DNA of 64,000 bases from Pseudoalteromonas atlantica (GTDB taxonomy: Bacteria > Pseudomonadota > Gammaproteobacteria > Enterobacterales > Alteromonadaceae): NCBI GenBank assembly GCA_007988745.1, contig BJUT01000001.1:248001-312000 (forward strand), written 5' to 3'. The notes below the pieces were generated by a model that was not told the DNA's origin, did not search any database, and saw only the letters and a list, made by a program, of their open reading frames with translations. Both the position numbers and the translations under genes were made by a program. Below, piece after piece: positions 25,357 to 34,123 of this stretch. Positions within the stretch are counted from its first letter, which is position 1; each line of letters starts with the position of its first letter.

Positions 25357-26016
25357 ATGAAATTTTTAGTTTTTTTAGGCACCGTTAGAGATAGCACACC
25401 CCCTAAGCCAGCACGATTAGGAGAGCGAGTAGCTGAGTCATGCCTCAAATGTTTAAACGAGCGCTACAGCGAGCACGAGTTTGAACTTATAGACGCGCTC
25501 GACTTTCCTTCAGAGGATGTATTTAAACCCCATTTTGCCTATGCAAAAAGCCAAGCTCCAGCACATTTAACAGCCTTAGCAGATAAAATTACCCAAGCCG
25601 ATGGCTATATAATGGTAAGCCCAGAGTACAATCATAGTATGAGCCCGGCATTAGCTGATTTGCTAAACCATTTTGGCAGCTCGTTGTTCTCGTATAAGCC
25701 AAGCGCTATTGTCACCTATTCGGCAGGGCAATGGGGAGGACTACGTGCGGCAATTAGTTTACGCACCTTTTTATCTGAACTTGGGTGTTTACCAGTATCT
25801 GCAATGGTTCATGTACCAAAGGCGCAAGAGGTGCTAAATAGCGATGGTTCAATGCAAGAGGGCGAAGAAGAAAAATCGTGGTTTAATTATTATTCGCGTA
25901 CTTTTAGTCAACTGATGTGGTGGGCACAGGCGAGCAGCCAACATAGTAAAAACGTAGATCCCCACGCTATGTTAAAAAGTTTTAAAACAGCGCCATCTCA
26001 GCGGAATGCACCTTAA
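25357..26016 (+). CDS. NAD(P)H-dependent FMN reductase family protein
   Basis: 219 residues with a flavodoxin-like fold. The FMN phosphate loop is LGTVRDSTPPKPARLGERVA (residues ~7-26; typically GSxRxxS). The isoalloxazine segment is GYIMVSPEYNHSMSPALADLLNH, and the ring-contacting loop YSAGQWGGLRAAISLR is conserved. The C-terminal ~60 residues extend past the common ~180-residue length. It likely reduces flavin, quinone or azo compounds. It is monocistronic with a good terminator. Confidence 0.87.
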   Translation: MKFLVFLGTVRDSTPPKPARLGERVAESCLKCLNERYSEHEFELIDALDFPSEDVFKPHFAYAKSQAPAHLTALADKITQADGYIMVSPEYNHSMSPALADLLNHFGSSLFSYKPSAIVTYSAGQWGGLRAAISLRTFLSELGCLPVSAMVHVPKAQEVLNSDGSMQEGEEEKSWFNYYSRTFSQLMWWAQASSQHSKNVDPHAMLKSFKTAPSQRNAP

Positions 26017-26040
26017 AAAATGTATTAAGGTGCGCTTTTA
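26008..26040 (+). terminator. Terminator of the FMN reductase gene
   Basis: GCACCTTAA (26008-26016) pairs with TTAAGGTGC (26025-26033) around an 8-nt A-rich loop, then GCTTTTATATA. It overlaps the stop codon. Confidence 0.7.
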
Positions 26041-26076
26041 TATATATACTGTTTTTATATACAGCACCTTGCTCGG

Positions 26077-28092
26077 TTAAAATAATAAGCTAATTGATAA
26101 GCGGGCTGTGCGAGGCTCAATAGGATGAAAGTGGTTATCTTCTACACCTTGTGCAGGCTCGCCCGGTAAGCGCGAAGCGTAGTAGTAATCTATATCGTGA
26201 TCGGTACTATCAAATAAGTTCAGTAGTTCAAAATCGACTTTCCAGTGAGTTTGTTTATAACTAATAGCACTATTAACTACCGTTAATGGTTCAGAGCGAA
26301 TATCACCAGAGTCAGAAAGCGTACGTTTACCTATGTGGCGTACTCTAAATGATGATTGCCACATTTGACTTATATGCCAATTTAAGCCTGCACTTGCAAC
26401 AACAGGTACTGCGCCTTCTATATAGTTCTTGTCAGAGTTTATATTTAATCTTGAACGAGTAAACGAGGCTTCCATGTCTAGGCTAAAGCGTTCATTAATC
26501 CAGTAATACGCGCTTAGCTCTAGACCATAACGTTTTGATGCATCAGTGGGCTCTGTATTACCCGCATCACCTACAAATAAAAGCTCTGAGTCGAGTGTAA
26601 GCCACCATAAAGCGGCGGATAAATTAACGTTTTGATCATCGGCAAAACGCAGGCCTAGTTCAGCACCTTCACTTTTTACCAGTAAATCTACTTTTTCGGC
26701 ATTTTGTCGGCTAACAGGGTCAATATTAATGGTAGTGCCGCGGGCATCGTTTGAATGAAAAGACTGCCCCCAGTTTGCATAAGCGACTAACAAATCAGTA
26801 AGTTTATAATTTAAACTGCCTTTAAAGCTTACTAAGTCATCGTTTGCTTTGCCCGAGTTTACCTGTGTGATACTGCTTACATCGGTATCAAAATAGTCGT
26901 ACCGCACGCCTGCTGTTGCCTCTAATTTAGGTGTGAAAAGTATTTTTGTTTGCCAATAACTCGAATAGCTTGTTTGTTTTATGGCATCTTGTCTTATTGT
27001 ATTGAGTCTTTCTCGCGCTTTAGTGTTATAAAGTCCTACCTTGTCTATATCGTCATGGCGAACCTCAAGCCCTGCTGTGTGCTGCATATTTAAACCAGCA
27101 GTAAGGGAGTCAAATTGATAACTTAGCTCACCACCATAAATAGTGCGGCTATCTTGTTGGTTAAACTGATCGCCATTTATAGGGTCGTTTAAAAAATAGC
27201 TAAAGTTAGAAAACAGCGTTAAATCATAATTTATGGCATAAATACTGGTTTTTATATGCTTGCCTTGCCAAACACTTGATAGGCTATAGCGACTCGAACT
27301 CCCCCCAAGGGTGGTATCAAGCGACCCTAAGGGTGACGTTATATTTTGTGACACTGCGCGCTGTGGAATTTGATCGGCTGATTGCCATGTGTTGTCGTAG
27401 GCCATTGCTGTAATAGATAAATCTCCATTTAAAGCTTTACCAACATAACGAAGTAGGGCATTTTTTTTATTTACGTTTTCGTTTATATCATCCCATGGGC
27501 CATCGTAGCCTTGCCACTCAGCTGCTGCTATTAACTTGGCATTAGATACATCAACCGCACTAAGTACTACTGCACGTGTATAGTTATCTTCACCAATGCT
27601 TAGCTCTATTTGCTTGTGCTTTAAGTTATTAGCTAAATTAAATTGCGCACTCCCCGCACTTGAAAAGTCCCCTTGTGTAGCGCTGTATGATCCTTTTTGG
27701 TAATTTATAGTTGAAATAGCTTCTGGAATAATAAAATTAAGATCGGTATAACCTTGCCCGTGTCCATGGCTTCGCATATTTATTGGCATGCCTTCAATGC
27801 TGGTGGCAAAGTCGGTGCCATGATCTAAATTAAAGCCTCTAATAAAGTATTGATTAGCCTTACCCGAGCCACTGTGTTGTGTAACTGCCATGCCTGGAAT
27901 AAGCTCTAACATTTCGGCGCTTCTGAGCATTGGGCGCTGCTGTATTTCTCCTTGACCAATAATACCGCTTGAGGCACTGATAGACTCGCCAATTAAACCA
28001 TCTCTATGTCCATAAACAGTAAGGGTCTCTATATTCGCGTAGCTGCTAGTGCTATATAACGTGCTCAGTGTAAGTAAAGCTAATCTCTTCAT
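26077..28092 (-). CDS. TonB-dependent outer-membrane receptor
   Basis: About 671 residues from the ATG at 28092 (MKRLALLTLSTLYSTSSYAN), where AGGGAT precedes and a signal peptide follows; the longer frame adds an unlikely 38-residue extension. A short TonB-box-like segment IETLTVYG follows the signal. The plug domain has RPMLRSAEMLELIPGMAVTQH and KANQYFIRGFNLDHGTDFA. A distinctive NMRSHGHGQGYTDLNFIIPE lies in the plug, and the barrel ends EPRTARLSISLLF. The histidine-rich HGHGQG and DNHFHPIEP motifs recur in a TonB receptor subgroup of unknown ligand. Metal or metal-chelate import is possible, but not shown. Confidence 0.9.
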   Translation of the reverse strand: MKRLALLTLSTLYSTSSYANIETLTVYGHRDGLIGESISASSGIIGQGEIQQRPMLRSAEMLELIPGMAVTQHSGSGKANQYFIRGFNLDHGTDFATSIEGMPINMRSHGHGQGYTDLNFIIPEAISTINYQKGSYSATQGDFSSAGSAQFNLANNLKHKQIELSIGEDNYTRAVVLSAVDVSNAKLIAAAEWQGYDGPWDDINENVNKKNALLRYVGKALNGDLSITAMAYDNTWQSADQIPQRAVSQNITSPLGSLDTTLGGSSSRYSLSSVWQGKHIKTSIYAINYDLTLFSNFSYFLNDPINGDQFNQQDSRTIYGGELSYQFDSLTAGLNMQHTAGLEVRHDDIDKVGLYNTKARERLNTIRQDAIKQTSYSSYWQTKILFTPKLEATAGVRYDYFDTDVSSITQVNSGKANDDLVSFKGSLNYKLTDLLVAYANWGQSFHSNDARGTTINIDPVSRQNAEKVDLLVKSEGAELGLRFADDQNVNLSAALWWLTLDSELLFVGDAGNTEPTDASKRYGLELSAYYWINERFSLDMEASFTRSRLNINSDKNYIEGAVPVVASAGLNWHISQMWQSSFRVRHIGKRTLSDSGDIRSEPLTVVNSAISYKQTHWKVDFELLNLFDSTDHDIDYYYASRLPGEPAQGVEDNHFHPIEPRTARLSISLLF

Positions 28093-28327
28093 CGCTAAAA
28101 TCCCTATGTATTTACTATCTAAAATAAGCAGATAGTTTAAATACGGCTTAGCTGATCGATTGGATGCAACATTTGTTATCAAGGTGTAATGGTGCATGTT
28201 TAGCACTTAGCTAGTTAGCTTTTTAGGTAAGAGTAAAAACTACAAGGTGAGTATTGTAATCTAGCTATATAACACTAATAATCATCTGGCTAACTCACTA
28301 TTTAACCTATAAAACAAAGAGCCTGTA
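28093..28327. other. Divergent promoter region between TonB receptor and kinase
   Basis: A 235-bp gap. It has a partial inverted motif GCAACATTTGTTATC near 28170 that superficially recalls metalloregulator boxes, but it is too imperfect to assign. Otherwise nothing clear. Confidence 0.3.
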
Positions 28328-30136
28328 TTGAAAGCCAAAGAAATTCGCAATTTTTATATTAACGAAGAGCAATCTGTTTATTTGCTGTCACATAGAGATG
28401 CCAAAAAACACCGTCAATGGCTTAATATTTGTATTAAACAACTGAGTGCGCTTGGGTATAAAAATGTAGAGATGATTGGGTCAGGCGCGTTTGGGTTTGT
28501 GTTTGCTGGCAATGACGAAAATGCCTTACCTTGGGTGTTTAAGTTCTCGCGTATTACGCTTGCCCAAAGTGTGCGCGACCGCCTAGAAGACGAAGCGTAT
28601 ATGCTCTCGCAAATTAATAACCCGCTAGTGCCTACCTTTTATGCTTTTGAGCGTATAAAAAAGCAAGGTATTCTAATGATGGCCCGTGCCATTGGAGAGG
28701 ACCTTGAAAAAGTATCGCTAAAAAAAGGGCGTTTTAGTGCCGCCCATATAATGCAATTAGCGGTGCGGCTACGTAATGTATTAATTGATTTGCGTAATCA
28801 TAAAAATGGTTTAACCCCTCAACCTATAGTGCATGGCGATATTAAACCTTCTAACTTAGTATGGGATGAGCAAAGCGATGCGCTGTCTTTAGTTGATTGG
28901 GGAAGTTCTGTTTACGCACAGGTTGATAGTAAGGGTGAGCCTATAGCCAGTAATTTTATGGATTTAATGTCGGGAGATTTAAGTACTACTAATGCCAGAA
29001 TGGGCGATGTGTATTTTATAGGTGATGCGCAAATGTCCGGTGAGCAGTCATCCCCACGCTTTGATGAACAAGGTGTGGCTTCTACTTTATATGCACTTGC
29101 CTCCGCTCAGTCGTGTCGTTTTGGTGCGCAAGCCATTCCTGCAAGCTCGCTTGGCTTACCCAAAGAGCTTGCCAATGTAATTGATGGCATGCTGTCTAAA
29201 AATAAAACCATACGCGATGGCGCAGGCGATTACTTTATGCGTAACATTACCAAAATGGCTCAGGCGTATTTACCTGAGCTTAAAAAAGCGGAGCCTCGTC
29301 CTGCTATCCCGTATTGGTTTGGCAAAGGTGATAAGCCCGACACCGTAGTATATAGCTCGCGCAAACAGTTTTTACGACAAGCCGATCATAATCAGCAGCT
29401 GCTAGATGTTAACGATGCTCAATTAGACCGCTACTATAAAGAGTTTTTGTTTGATACCGGCGATACCGAAAAAGCCTTTTTGGCTTCTATTAGCCGCCTA
29501 GCTAAATACCCGGTAGTGGGTGGATTGAGCTTTCATTGGAAAGATGAGTCGTTGTTTGTTGAGTCATCGCTTATTATGCATGATGAAAGTTTAAAAACAG
29601 CCTTTACCGATGCCATTAATAATACCGTGATGCTTGCACAAGCGATTAGTCAAAAAGGTTTATTTAAGTGTTGTTTATTTGATGCGCGTAAAACTATTCA
29701 GTTAGAGCGAGATGGCACCGGGGCGTTTAAGTTTGATAACCTCCCTGAGCTGGATTATGAAGTTGTTAGCATGAAGGCAAACGAAATTGCACGCCCACAT
29801 TCTTACTTTGAAGACGGTAAAGACCCTGATGAGCAGCTGCAACTTCCTAAAAAAGTGATTAGATGCGTGTTTGAGCTAAATCAAATTCATCATACGGGCT
29901 GTATTATATTTGAAGCCCTGCCAGATAGAATGAAAATACACCATTACTATCGCTTACTTGATGAAAGCAAAGAAGTAGAGTTTAAACGGTTACTTAATAA
30001 ATTAATGCAGTATGCAGTTAACATTACTGATGTAGGAGTAGCAGGATTTATGAAGCTTCCTTATAAAAACACTCGCGAATTTTCGCTTTGTGAAAAACAA
30101 CCAGAGAATTTCTTTCCTAAAAATCCAAAATTATGA
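28328..30136 (+). CDS. Eukaryotic-type Ser/Thr protein kinase-like protein
   Basis: 602 residues starting with TTG at 28328 (AAAGAG upstream). The kinase domain spans ~40-330, with glycine loop MIGSGAFGFVFAG, an FKFS lysine, EDEAYMLSQI (helix C Glu), and catalytic loop VHGDIKPSNLVWDE (HGD for HRD). The metal-binding segment is LVDWGSSV (DWG for DFG). A long segment with GEPIASNFMDLMSGDLSTTNARMGDVYFIG takes the activation-loop position. The C-terminal ~270 residues match no domain I recognise. There is no membrane helix, so the protein is cytoplasmic. All main catalytic residues are present, so it is probably active. No phosphatase or obvious substrate is adjacent; the TonB receptor upstream is divergent. 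Confidence 0.82.
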   Translation: MKAKEIRNFYINEEQSVYLLSHRDAKKHRQWLNICIKQLSALGYKNVEMIGSGAFGFVFAGNDENALPWVFKFSRITLAQSVRDRLEDEAYMLSQINNPLVPTFYAFERIKKQGILMMARAIGEDLEKVSLKKGRFSAAHIMQLAVRLRNVLIDLRNHKNGLTPQPIVHGDIKPSNLVWDEQSDALSLVDWGSSVYAQVDSKGEPIASNFMDLMSGDLSTTNARMGDVYFIGDAQMSGEQSSPRFDEQGVASTLYALASAQSCRFGAQAIPASSLGLPKELANVIDGMLSKNKTIRDGAGDYFMRNITKMAQAYLPELKKAEPRPAIPYWFGKGDKPDTVVYSSRKQFLRQADHNQQLLDVNDAQLDRYYKEFLFDTGDTEKAFLASISRLAKYPVVGGLSFHWKDESLFVESSLIMHDESLKTAFTDAINNTVMLAQAISQKGLFKCCLFDARKTIQLERDGTGAFKFDNLPELDYEVVSMKANEIARPHSYFEDGKDPDEQLQLPKKVIRCVFELNQIHHTGCIIFEALPDRMKIHHYYRLLDESKEVEFKRLLNKLMQYAVNITDVGVAGFMKLPYKNTREFSLCEKQPENFFPKNPKL

Positions 30137-30152
30137 GCGCAATAAATTAAAA

Positions 30153-30181
30153 AAGGGCAGCTTAATTTTAAGTCTGCCCTT
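30153..30181. terminator. Bidirectional terminator between kinase and the next gene
   Basis: AAGGGCAG (30153-30160) pairs with CTGCCCTT (30174-30181), with A-run before and T-rich sequence in the loop. It separates convergent genes. Confidence 0.7.
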
Positions 30182-30199
30182 GGCTACTTAATTGTTAGT

Positions 30200-30724
30200 T
30201 TAAAACACTGTGCTAAAAGGCGTACGCGGTGTTAAGGCAAACTGATGAGTCATTTTTTGCTGTTTGTTAGTGGCAGTAATGTGGTACTTATTTAAATCAG
30301 AATTTTGACTAAATAACCTAACGTTTAATTTTAGCTGTGCGCTAATATCGGGCACTGTATATCGGCCCGTAATCGTTATGTACTCAATGTTATTAGTATC
30401 AGTATGCGACACTTCAGGGTTTAGTAATAAGCCTTCTAGGGAAAACTTATAATGATGATCGTTTAAATAAACCCCTCGCAATATGGTTTTGCTGATTTGC
30501 TTTTTATGGGCGTTAAATTCCTCCATAGATACTTTTTTATTTAAATCATCATCAAGGTTATTAAATGCAGAAATAGGCAGCGAGAGCACAATAAAGGCAT
30601 GGTTATCAATCACGTTTAATGTTCCGTGTTGAGCCACCATTAAATGTGCATAAACAACCGGTGCTATAACAATATTGGCCACTAAAATAAGTGCAACTAG
30701 TGCTTTTTTATGTAATTTCATCAT
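30200..30724 (-). CDS. Secreted hypothetical protein with an EF-hand-like loop
   Basis: About 174 residues. The signal peptide is HKKALVALILVANIVIAPVVYA, cleaved before HLMVAQ. At ~60 the loop NNLDDDLNKKVSMEEFNAH fits an EF-hand-like calcium loop (DDDLNKKVSMEEF). The rest is beta-rich. It follows the YHYH lipoprotein gene by 17 bp, and the two are probably cotranscribed and act together in the periplasm. Start uncertain: GTG at 30730 or ATG at 30724/30721; the ATG at 30724 is chosen for spacing to AGG. Confidence 0.6.
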   Translation of the reverse strand: MMKLHKKALVALILVANIVIAPVVYAHLMVAQHGTLNVIDNHAFIVLSLPISAFNNLDDDLNKKVSMEEFNAHKKQISKTILRGVYLNDHHYKFSLEGLLLNPEVSHTDTNNIEYITITGRYTVPDISAQLKLNVRLFSQNSDLNKYHITATNKQQKMTHQFALTPRTPFSTVF

Positions 30725-30747
30725 GCTCACTTTGCCTATAAGTAAAT

Positions 30748-31743
30748 TTATAGCTCGCCTTTAACACAGCGTTGAAAAAACGGATAAGTGTCAGTTGCAT
30801 AGTAATGGTATATGCCTTGTGGAAATTCAGGGGTAACACCAAAGCGCCCGTTACACTCATCTAAATCGCCAGAGCCAGCTACATACTCCCAATCTTGTGC
30901 AAAAGTTCCCAGTGGATAAATATCGGTAGAAGGGCGGTTATCGCTTACAGTACTAATATGTTGGTAGCTACCTGCCATCACTTTAAGTGACGAACTTGCA
31001 TCATCTGCGGTGCTATAGCCATAACGCGCATAAATAGGAAACCCATCAGCCGCCCATGCAATTAGAGTCATTGTTGAGCTGTTGCCGCCTCTAAGGGAGA
31101 TAAACCCCTCAGGCATGCCATGATAATGATATGTGCCATCGGGCTGTACGTGTGCGTTGTTATCGTCAGTACCAAAACTAAAGGTATCTTGGCTTAGTGC
31201 TTCAATACTCCAGTTGCCACTGTTATCGCCAAGCGAGCAATTATCGCCAGAGTCATCACAACTGCCGCCGGTACCAGCATCAATTTTAACGCCATTTAGT
31301 ACTATGCCTAACACGCCTCGAGGGCCGCCCATTAAGGTTGCTGTATCGCTTTGTTCAGGCGTTAACGTAAAGCTCTCACTCACTGTTTGCTCAGAAATAG
31401 TGTTTGGATTATCGGGGTTAGGAAACGTGCCCACATCATGATCGGGAATGCCATTAGCAACTACATCGCGTGTTGTACCTGTGCATGCCCAATCAGCAGA
31501 GCTGGTGGTTTGCACTGATGTTGAGTCGTTGTATTCATTGTAACTGTATTCACATAGCACTTGCTCGGTTGAGCTGGTGCCACTTGTTGCTGTTGTGCTG
31601 TCACTGCTTGAACTTGTACTTTCATCAGTGGCGGTTGTTAGGTTTTGCTCATCACTGCCACATGCAACAAGAGAAGAAATTGCTGCGCTTAATAACGAAA
31701 TTTTTAATAGTTTAACTTTATTACATAGAGAGTGATTCATCAT
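30748..31743 (-). CDS. YHYH-domain lipoprotein
   Basis: 331 residues. Lipoprotein signal: LLKISLLSAAISSLVACGSD with lipobox LVAC, then a Ser/Thr-rich linker (STSSSSDSTTATSGTSS). The YHYH domain is marked by QPDGTYHYHGMPEGFISLRGG, then LIAWAADGFPIYARYGY and ECNGRFGVTPEFPQGIYHYYATDTYPFFQRC. Histidines in two YHYH-type motifs suggest metal binding; the family function is unknown. The lipoprotein is likely on the outer or inner membrane facing the periplasm. It is first gene of a two-gene unit with the EF-hand-like protein. Confidence 0.85.
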   Translation of the reverse strand: MMNHSLCNKVKLLKISLLSAAISSLVACGSDEQNLTTATDESTSSSSDSTTATSGTSSTEQVLCEYSYNEYNDSTSVQTTSSADWACTGTTRDVVANGIPDHDVGTFPNPDNPNTISEQTVSESFTLTPEQSDTATLMGGPRGVLGIVLNGVKIDAGTGGSCDDSGDNCSLGDNSGNWSIEALSQDTFSFGTDDNNAHVQPDGTYHYHGMPEGFISLRGGNSSTMTLIAWAADGFPIYARYGYSTADDASSSLKVMAGSYQHISTVSDNRPSTDIYPLGTFAQDWEYVAGSGDLDECNGRFGVTPEFPQGIYHYYATDTYPFFQRCVKGEL

Positions 31744-31907
31744 ACACAGCCAATTAAGTACTAATTGACGCTATTTTTGATCTTAAATGTGCAAGCAATG
31801 TGCAAAAATAAGTCAACATTAAGTATGTTTGTTAATCAGGTGATTTTACTTAAGCTGCATGTATTATAAAATCAGTGGATTAACAGCCTAAAGTAAAGAA
31901 TGGTGTA

Positions 31908-32339
31908 ATGGCAAAATCAAAACCTGAGGTGTCGATTCAAAGTTGTGGGATTTATTCTACTTGGGATAGCAAAAGTAAAGCGTTGCCACAAATTGAGCAG
32001 TTTACAACCAATGTAATTGCCAAGCTTGATGTTGAATTTGGTTTAATAATTAATATCAAAAAAGCAAAAGGCGAAAAACTTCACTTTTGTATTTATCACC
32101 CCGATATACCAGACAGTAATGGCGTAATAATGCCGCCCTTTGAAGGCGTTGAATACATTAAAGAGAACGACTGGCAGTTTTATTTAGGTGATACGCTGTG
32201 GGAGCCTATTGAAAATAAATTAGGTGATTGGCGAATGACACTCACCCTAAATAATAAAATTATTGCCGATAAAACATTTAACGTAGCACTTGAAGAGCAA
32301 GGCTCTGTTAATAATTTTTGGCGTAAACGAGGTTACTAA
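31908..32339 (+). CDS. DUF3859 protein
   Basis: 143 residues, soluble, without a signal peptide. Features matching DUF3859 are SIQSCGIYSTWDSKSKALP, DVEFGLIINIKKAKGEKL, YHPDIPDSNGVIMPPFEGVEY and LGDWRMTLTLNNKIIADKTF. Function unknown; the beta-rich pattern suggests an immunoglobulin-like fold. Terminator-like hairpin follows. Confidence 0.75.
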   Translation: MAKSKPEVSIQSCGIYSTWDSKSKALPQIEQFTTNVIAKLDVEFGLIINIKKAKGEKLHFCIYHPDIPDSNGVIMPPFEGVEYIKENDWQFYLGDTLWEPIENKLGDWRMTLTLNNKIIADKTFNVALEEQGSVNNFWRKRGY

Positions 32340-32360
32340 GCCCTAAAATTGCAGAGCTAA

Positions 32361-32384
32361 AAAAGCCAATATACATTGGCTTTA
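32361..32384 (+). terminator. Terminator of the DUF3859 gene
   Basis: AAAGCCAAT pairs with ATTGGCTTT around ATAC, with an A-run before it. Twenty-plus bases after the stop codon. Confidence 0.72.
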
Positions 32385-32394
32385 AAAATATAAC

Positions 32395-32596
32395 TTAACC
32401 TGAACTCTGGTTAAGAGATATACCAACATAATTTATCATGATGATCTTTAAGCTTAATTATCTAGCCAGCGGTTTTCGGTGAAAACAAGGCGAATTTACG
32501 CGTCAATAGCTAGCCTATTGCAAGTAAATTCAACGCTGTTAGCGCTGAAAATAGCTGCTAGAGATAGATTTATTATCCAGAGTTGAGATTAACTTA
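32395..32596. repeat. ~200-bp palindromic intergenic repeat element
   Basis: Ends TTAACCTGAACTCTGG (32395-32410) and CCAGAGTTGAGATTAA (32577-32592) are imperfect inverted repeats. Inside, two blocks also mirror each other (CTAGCCAGCGGTTTTCGGTG against CGCTGAAAATAGCTGCTAGA; GGCGAATTTACGCGTCAATA against TATTGCAAGTAAATTCAACG), giving a long stem around TAGC-TAGCC near 32508. The right end abuts the VF530 stop codon. A MITE- or large REP-like element is likely. A stretch like its left end recurs near 24075. Confidence 0.7.
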
Positions 32597-33010
32597 GTTA
32601 CCCCACGGGTTAGTTGCATTTGAGCGTTGTTGTCGTGCCCTGGCGCGTTGTTTAGTGGCCTTTTTTTCCATAATTCGCTTTGCATCACTAAAGCTTAATT
32701 CGCACGGCTCCCCCGGTTTATGATCAGCAGGAATGACTCTATCTCGTGGCGGTAATTCGTATTGCACATCGTCGGGTTTAGGTAAGTTTTTAAGGCGGTA
32801 TAAGTAAAAGTTATCTACCTTTTCTTGTGCCCATTGTGTTTTACGTAAAAACTTAACCGCCGATTTTACATCTGGGTTGTTTTTAAAACAGTTTAATTGC
32901 AAATAAGCGTGTAGTAGCTCCCACCCATATTGCTCAACCAGTTCTTCAACCACTTGCTCTAATTTTACGCCTTGCAGTGGGTTATTACTGTAAAGATCTT
33001 GGTTGCTCAT
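32594..33010 (-). CDS. VF530/DUF2132 family DNA-binding protein
   Basis: 138 residues. The VF530 domain spans ~8-75: NNPLQGVKLEQVVEELVEQ, then YGWELLHAYLQLNCFKNNPD and VKFLRKTQWAQEKVDNFYLY. This helical domain is known from Vibrio fischeri VF530. The C-terminal half is a basic, low-complexity extension (IMEKKATKQRARARQQRSNA) that could contact nucleic acid. Cytoplasmic, function unknown. Confidence 0.82.
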   Translation of the reverse strand: MSNQDLYSNNPLQGVKLEQVVEELVEQYGWELLHAYLQLNCFKNNPDVKSAVKFLRKTQWAQEKVDNFYLYRLKNLPKPDDVQYELPPRDRVIPADHKPGEPCELSFSDAKRIMEKKATKQRARARQQRSNATNPWGN

Positions 33011-33083
33011 AGGTGTTGCCTCATTAATAAAAATACAAATGCCATTATAAATTTAATAACGAGGCTTTAATAGATAAAATTGC

Positions 33084-34073
33084 TTAACTTTGGCAATTAA
33101 CAACTACGCGGCCGCGAATTTTACCTTCCATAAGTTGCTCGGCATTTTCGATTACTTGTTCAAGTGTAATTTCGGTTGAAATTTTATCAAGGTAATCGGC
33201 TTTAACTAAGCTTGCTAGTCTGTCCCATGCTTCTACTCTGTCTTTTTTAGGGCGCATAACGCTGTCTATACCAATTAAAGATACACCACGTAAAATAAAG
33301 GGCGCTACAGAGGCGGGTAAATCCATGCCTTGGGCTAAACCACACGCAGTAACCACACCACCGTATTTAAGCGATGCACAAATATTAGCAAGTGTGTGGC
33401 TGCCTACCGAATCTATAGCACCCGCAAAGCGCTCTTTTTGAAGTGGCTTACCTGGGTTTGAAAGCTCATCGCGGCTAATGATTTGTGACGCACCTAGCTC
33501 TTTTAAGTAATCGCTTTGCTCCATTCTTCCTGTTGCAGCGGTTACGTTATAGCCCAGCTGATTTAATAAATAAATGGAAAAGCTGCCAACACCGCCGTTT
33601 GCACCGGTCACTAATATTTCGCCATCACTTGGAGTGATGCCTTGTTTTTCAAGGGCGATAACACTCAGCATTGCTGTGTAGCCCGCGGTGCCAATTTGCA
33701 TTGCTTGTTTTGGCGAAAGCGCTGCAGGGAGGGGGATTAACCAATCACTATTAAGCGATGCCTTTTGTGCCAAGCCGCCCCAGTGTTTTTCGCCCACACC
33801 AAAGCCATTTAAAATTACATTATCGCCAACAGTAAATTCATCCGTACTTGTTTCACTTACTGTGCCCACTAAATCGATGCCTGGCACCATAGGAAAACTG
33901 CGCACAACAGGGCCTTTACCTGTAATGGCTAGCCCATCTTTGTAATTGAGTGTGCTGTAAAGTACATCAAGTTGCACGTTTTGATCTGGTAGGTCACTTT
34001 GCTGCACTTCACTAAGCGCCGCAGCGTAGTTTTCGTCTTTCGTAATTACAATAGCTTTAACTGAGTTACTCAT
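33084..34073 (-). CDS. acuI: Acrylyl-CoA reductase (NADPH), YhdH/AcuI family
   Basis: 329 residues, a zinc-free medium-chain dehydrogenase/reductase. Family signs are LYSTLNYKDGLAITGKGPVV, FPMVPGIDLVGTV, NGFGVGEKHWGGLAQ and the NADPH loop VTGANGGVGSFSIYLLNQLG. GVSLIGIDSVMRPKKDR and IRGRVVVNC at the end are AcuI-typical. It reduces acryloyl-CoA to propionyl-CoA, detoxifying acrylate from DMSP breakdown or other sources. It follows acuR (50 bp) on the same strand, with an operator in the gap. No DMSP lyase or CoA transferase gene is present nearby. Confidence 0.9.
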   Translation of the reverse strand: MSNSVKAIVITKDENYAAALSEVQQSDLPDQNVQLDVLYSTLNYKDGLAITGKGPVVRSFPMVPGIDLVGTVSETSTDEFTVGDNVILNGFGVGEKHWGGLAQKASLNSDWLIPLPAALSPKQAMQIGTAGYTAMLSVIALEKQGITPSDGEILVTGANGGVGSFSIYLLNQLGYNVTAATGRMEQSDYLKELGASQIISRDELSNPGKPLQKERFAGAIDSVGSHTLANICASLKYGGVVTACGLAQGMDLPASVAPFILRGVSLIGIDSVMRPKKDRVEAWDRLASLVKADYLDKISTEITLEQVIENAEQLMEGKIRGRVVVNCQS

Positions 34074-34085
34074 AACATATCCTTT

Positions 34086-34103
34086 TAGACCGATCGGTTT
34101 TTA
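34086..34103 (-). promoter_or_regulatory. AcuR operator upstream of acuI
   Basis: ACCGATCGGT is a perfect 10-bp palindrome (34089-34098) with TAG/TTTTTA flanks. A second copy lies upstream of acuR. Shared operators in front of a TetR-type gene and its target strongly suggest autoregulation. Confidence 0.75.
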
Positions 34104-34123
34104 ATGGCTAAATAAAATGCGCA

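Noticed and set aside
28160-28185. Possible Zur/Fur box upstream of the TonB receptor
   Set aside because: GCAACATTTGTTATC only partly matches and lacks a proper inverted repeat; assigning a metal regulator would be a guess.
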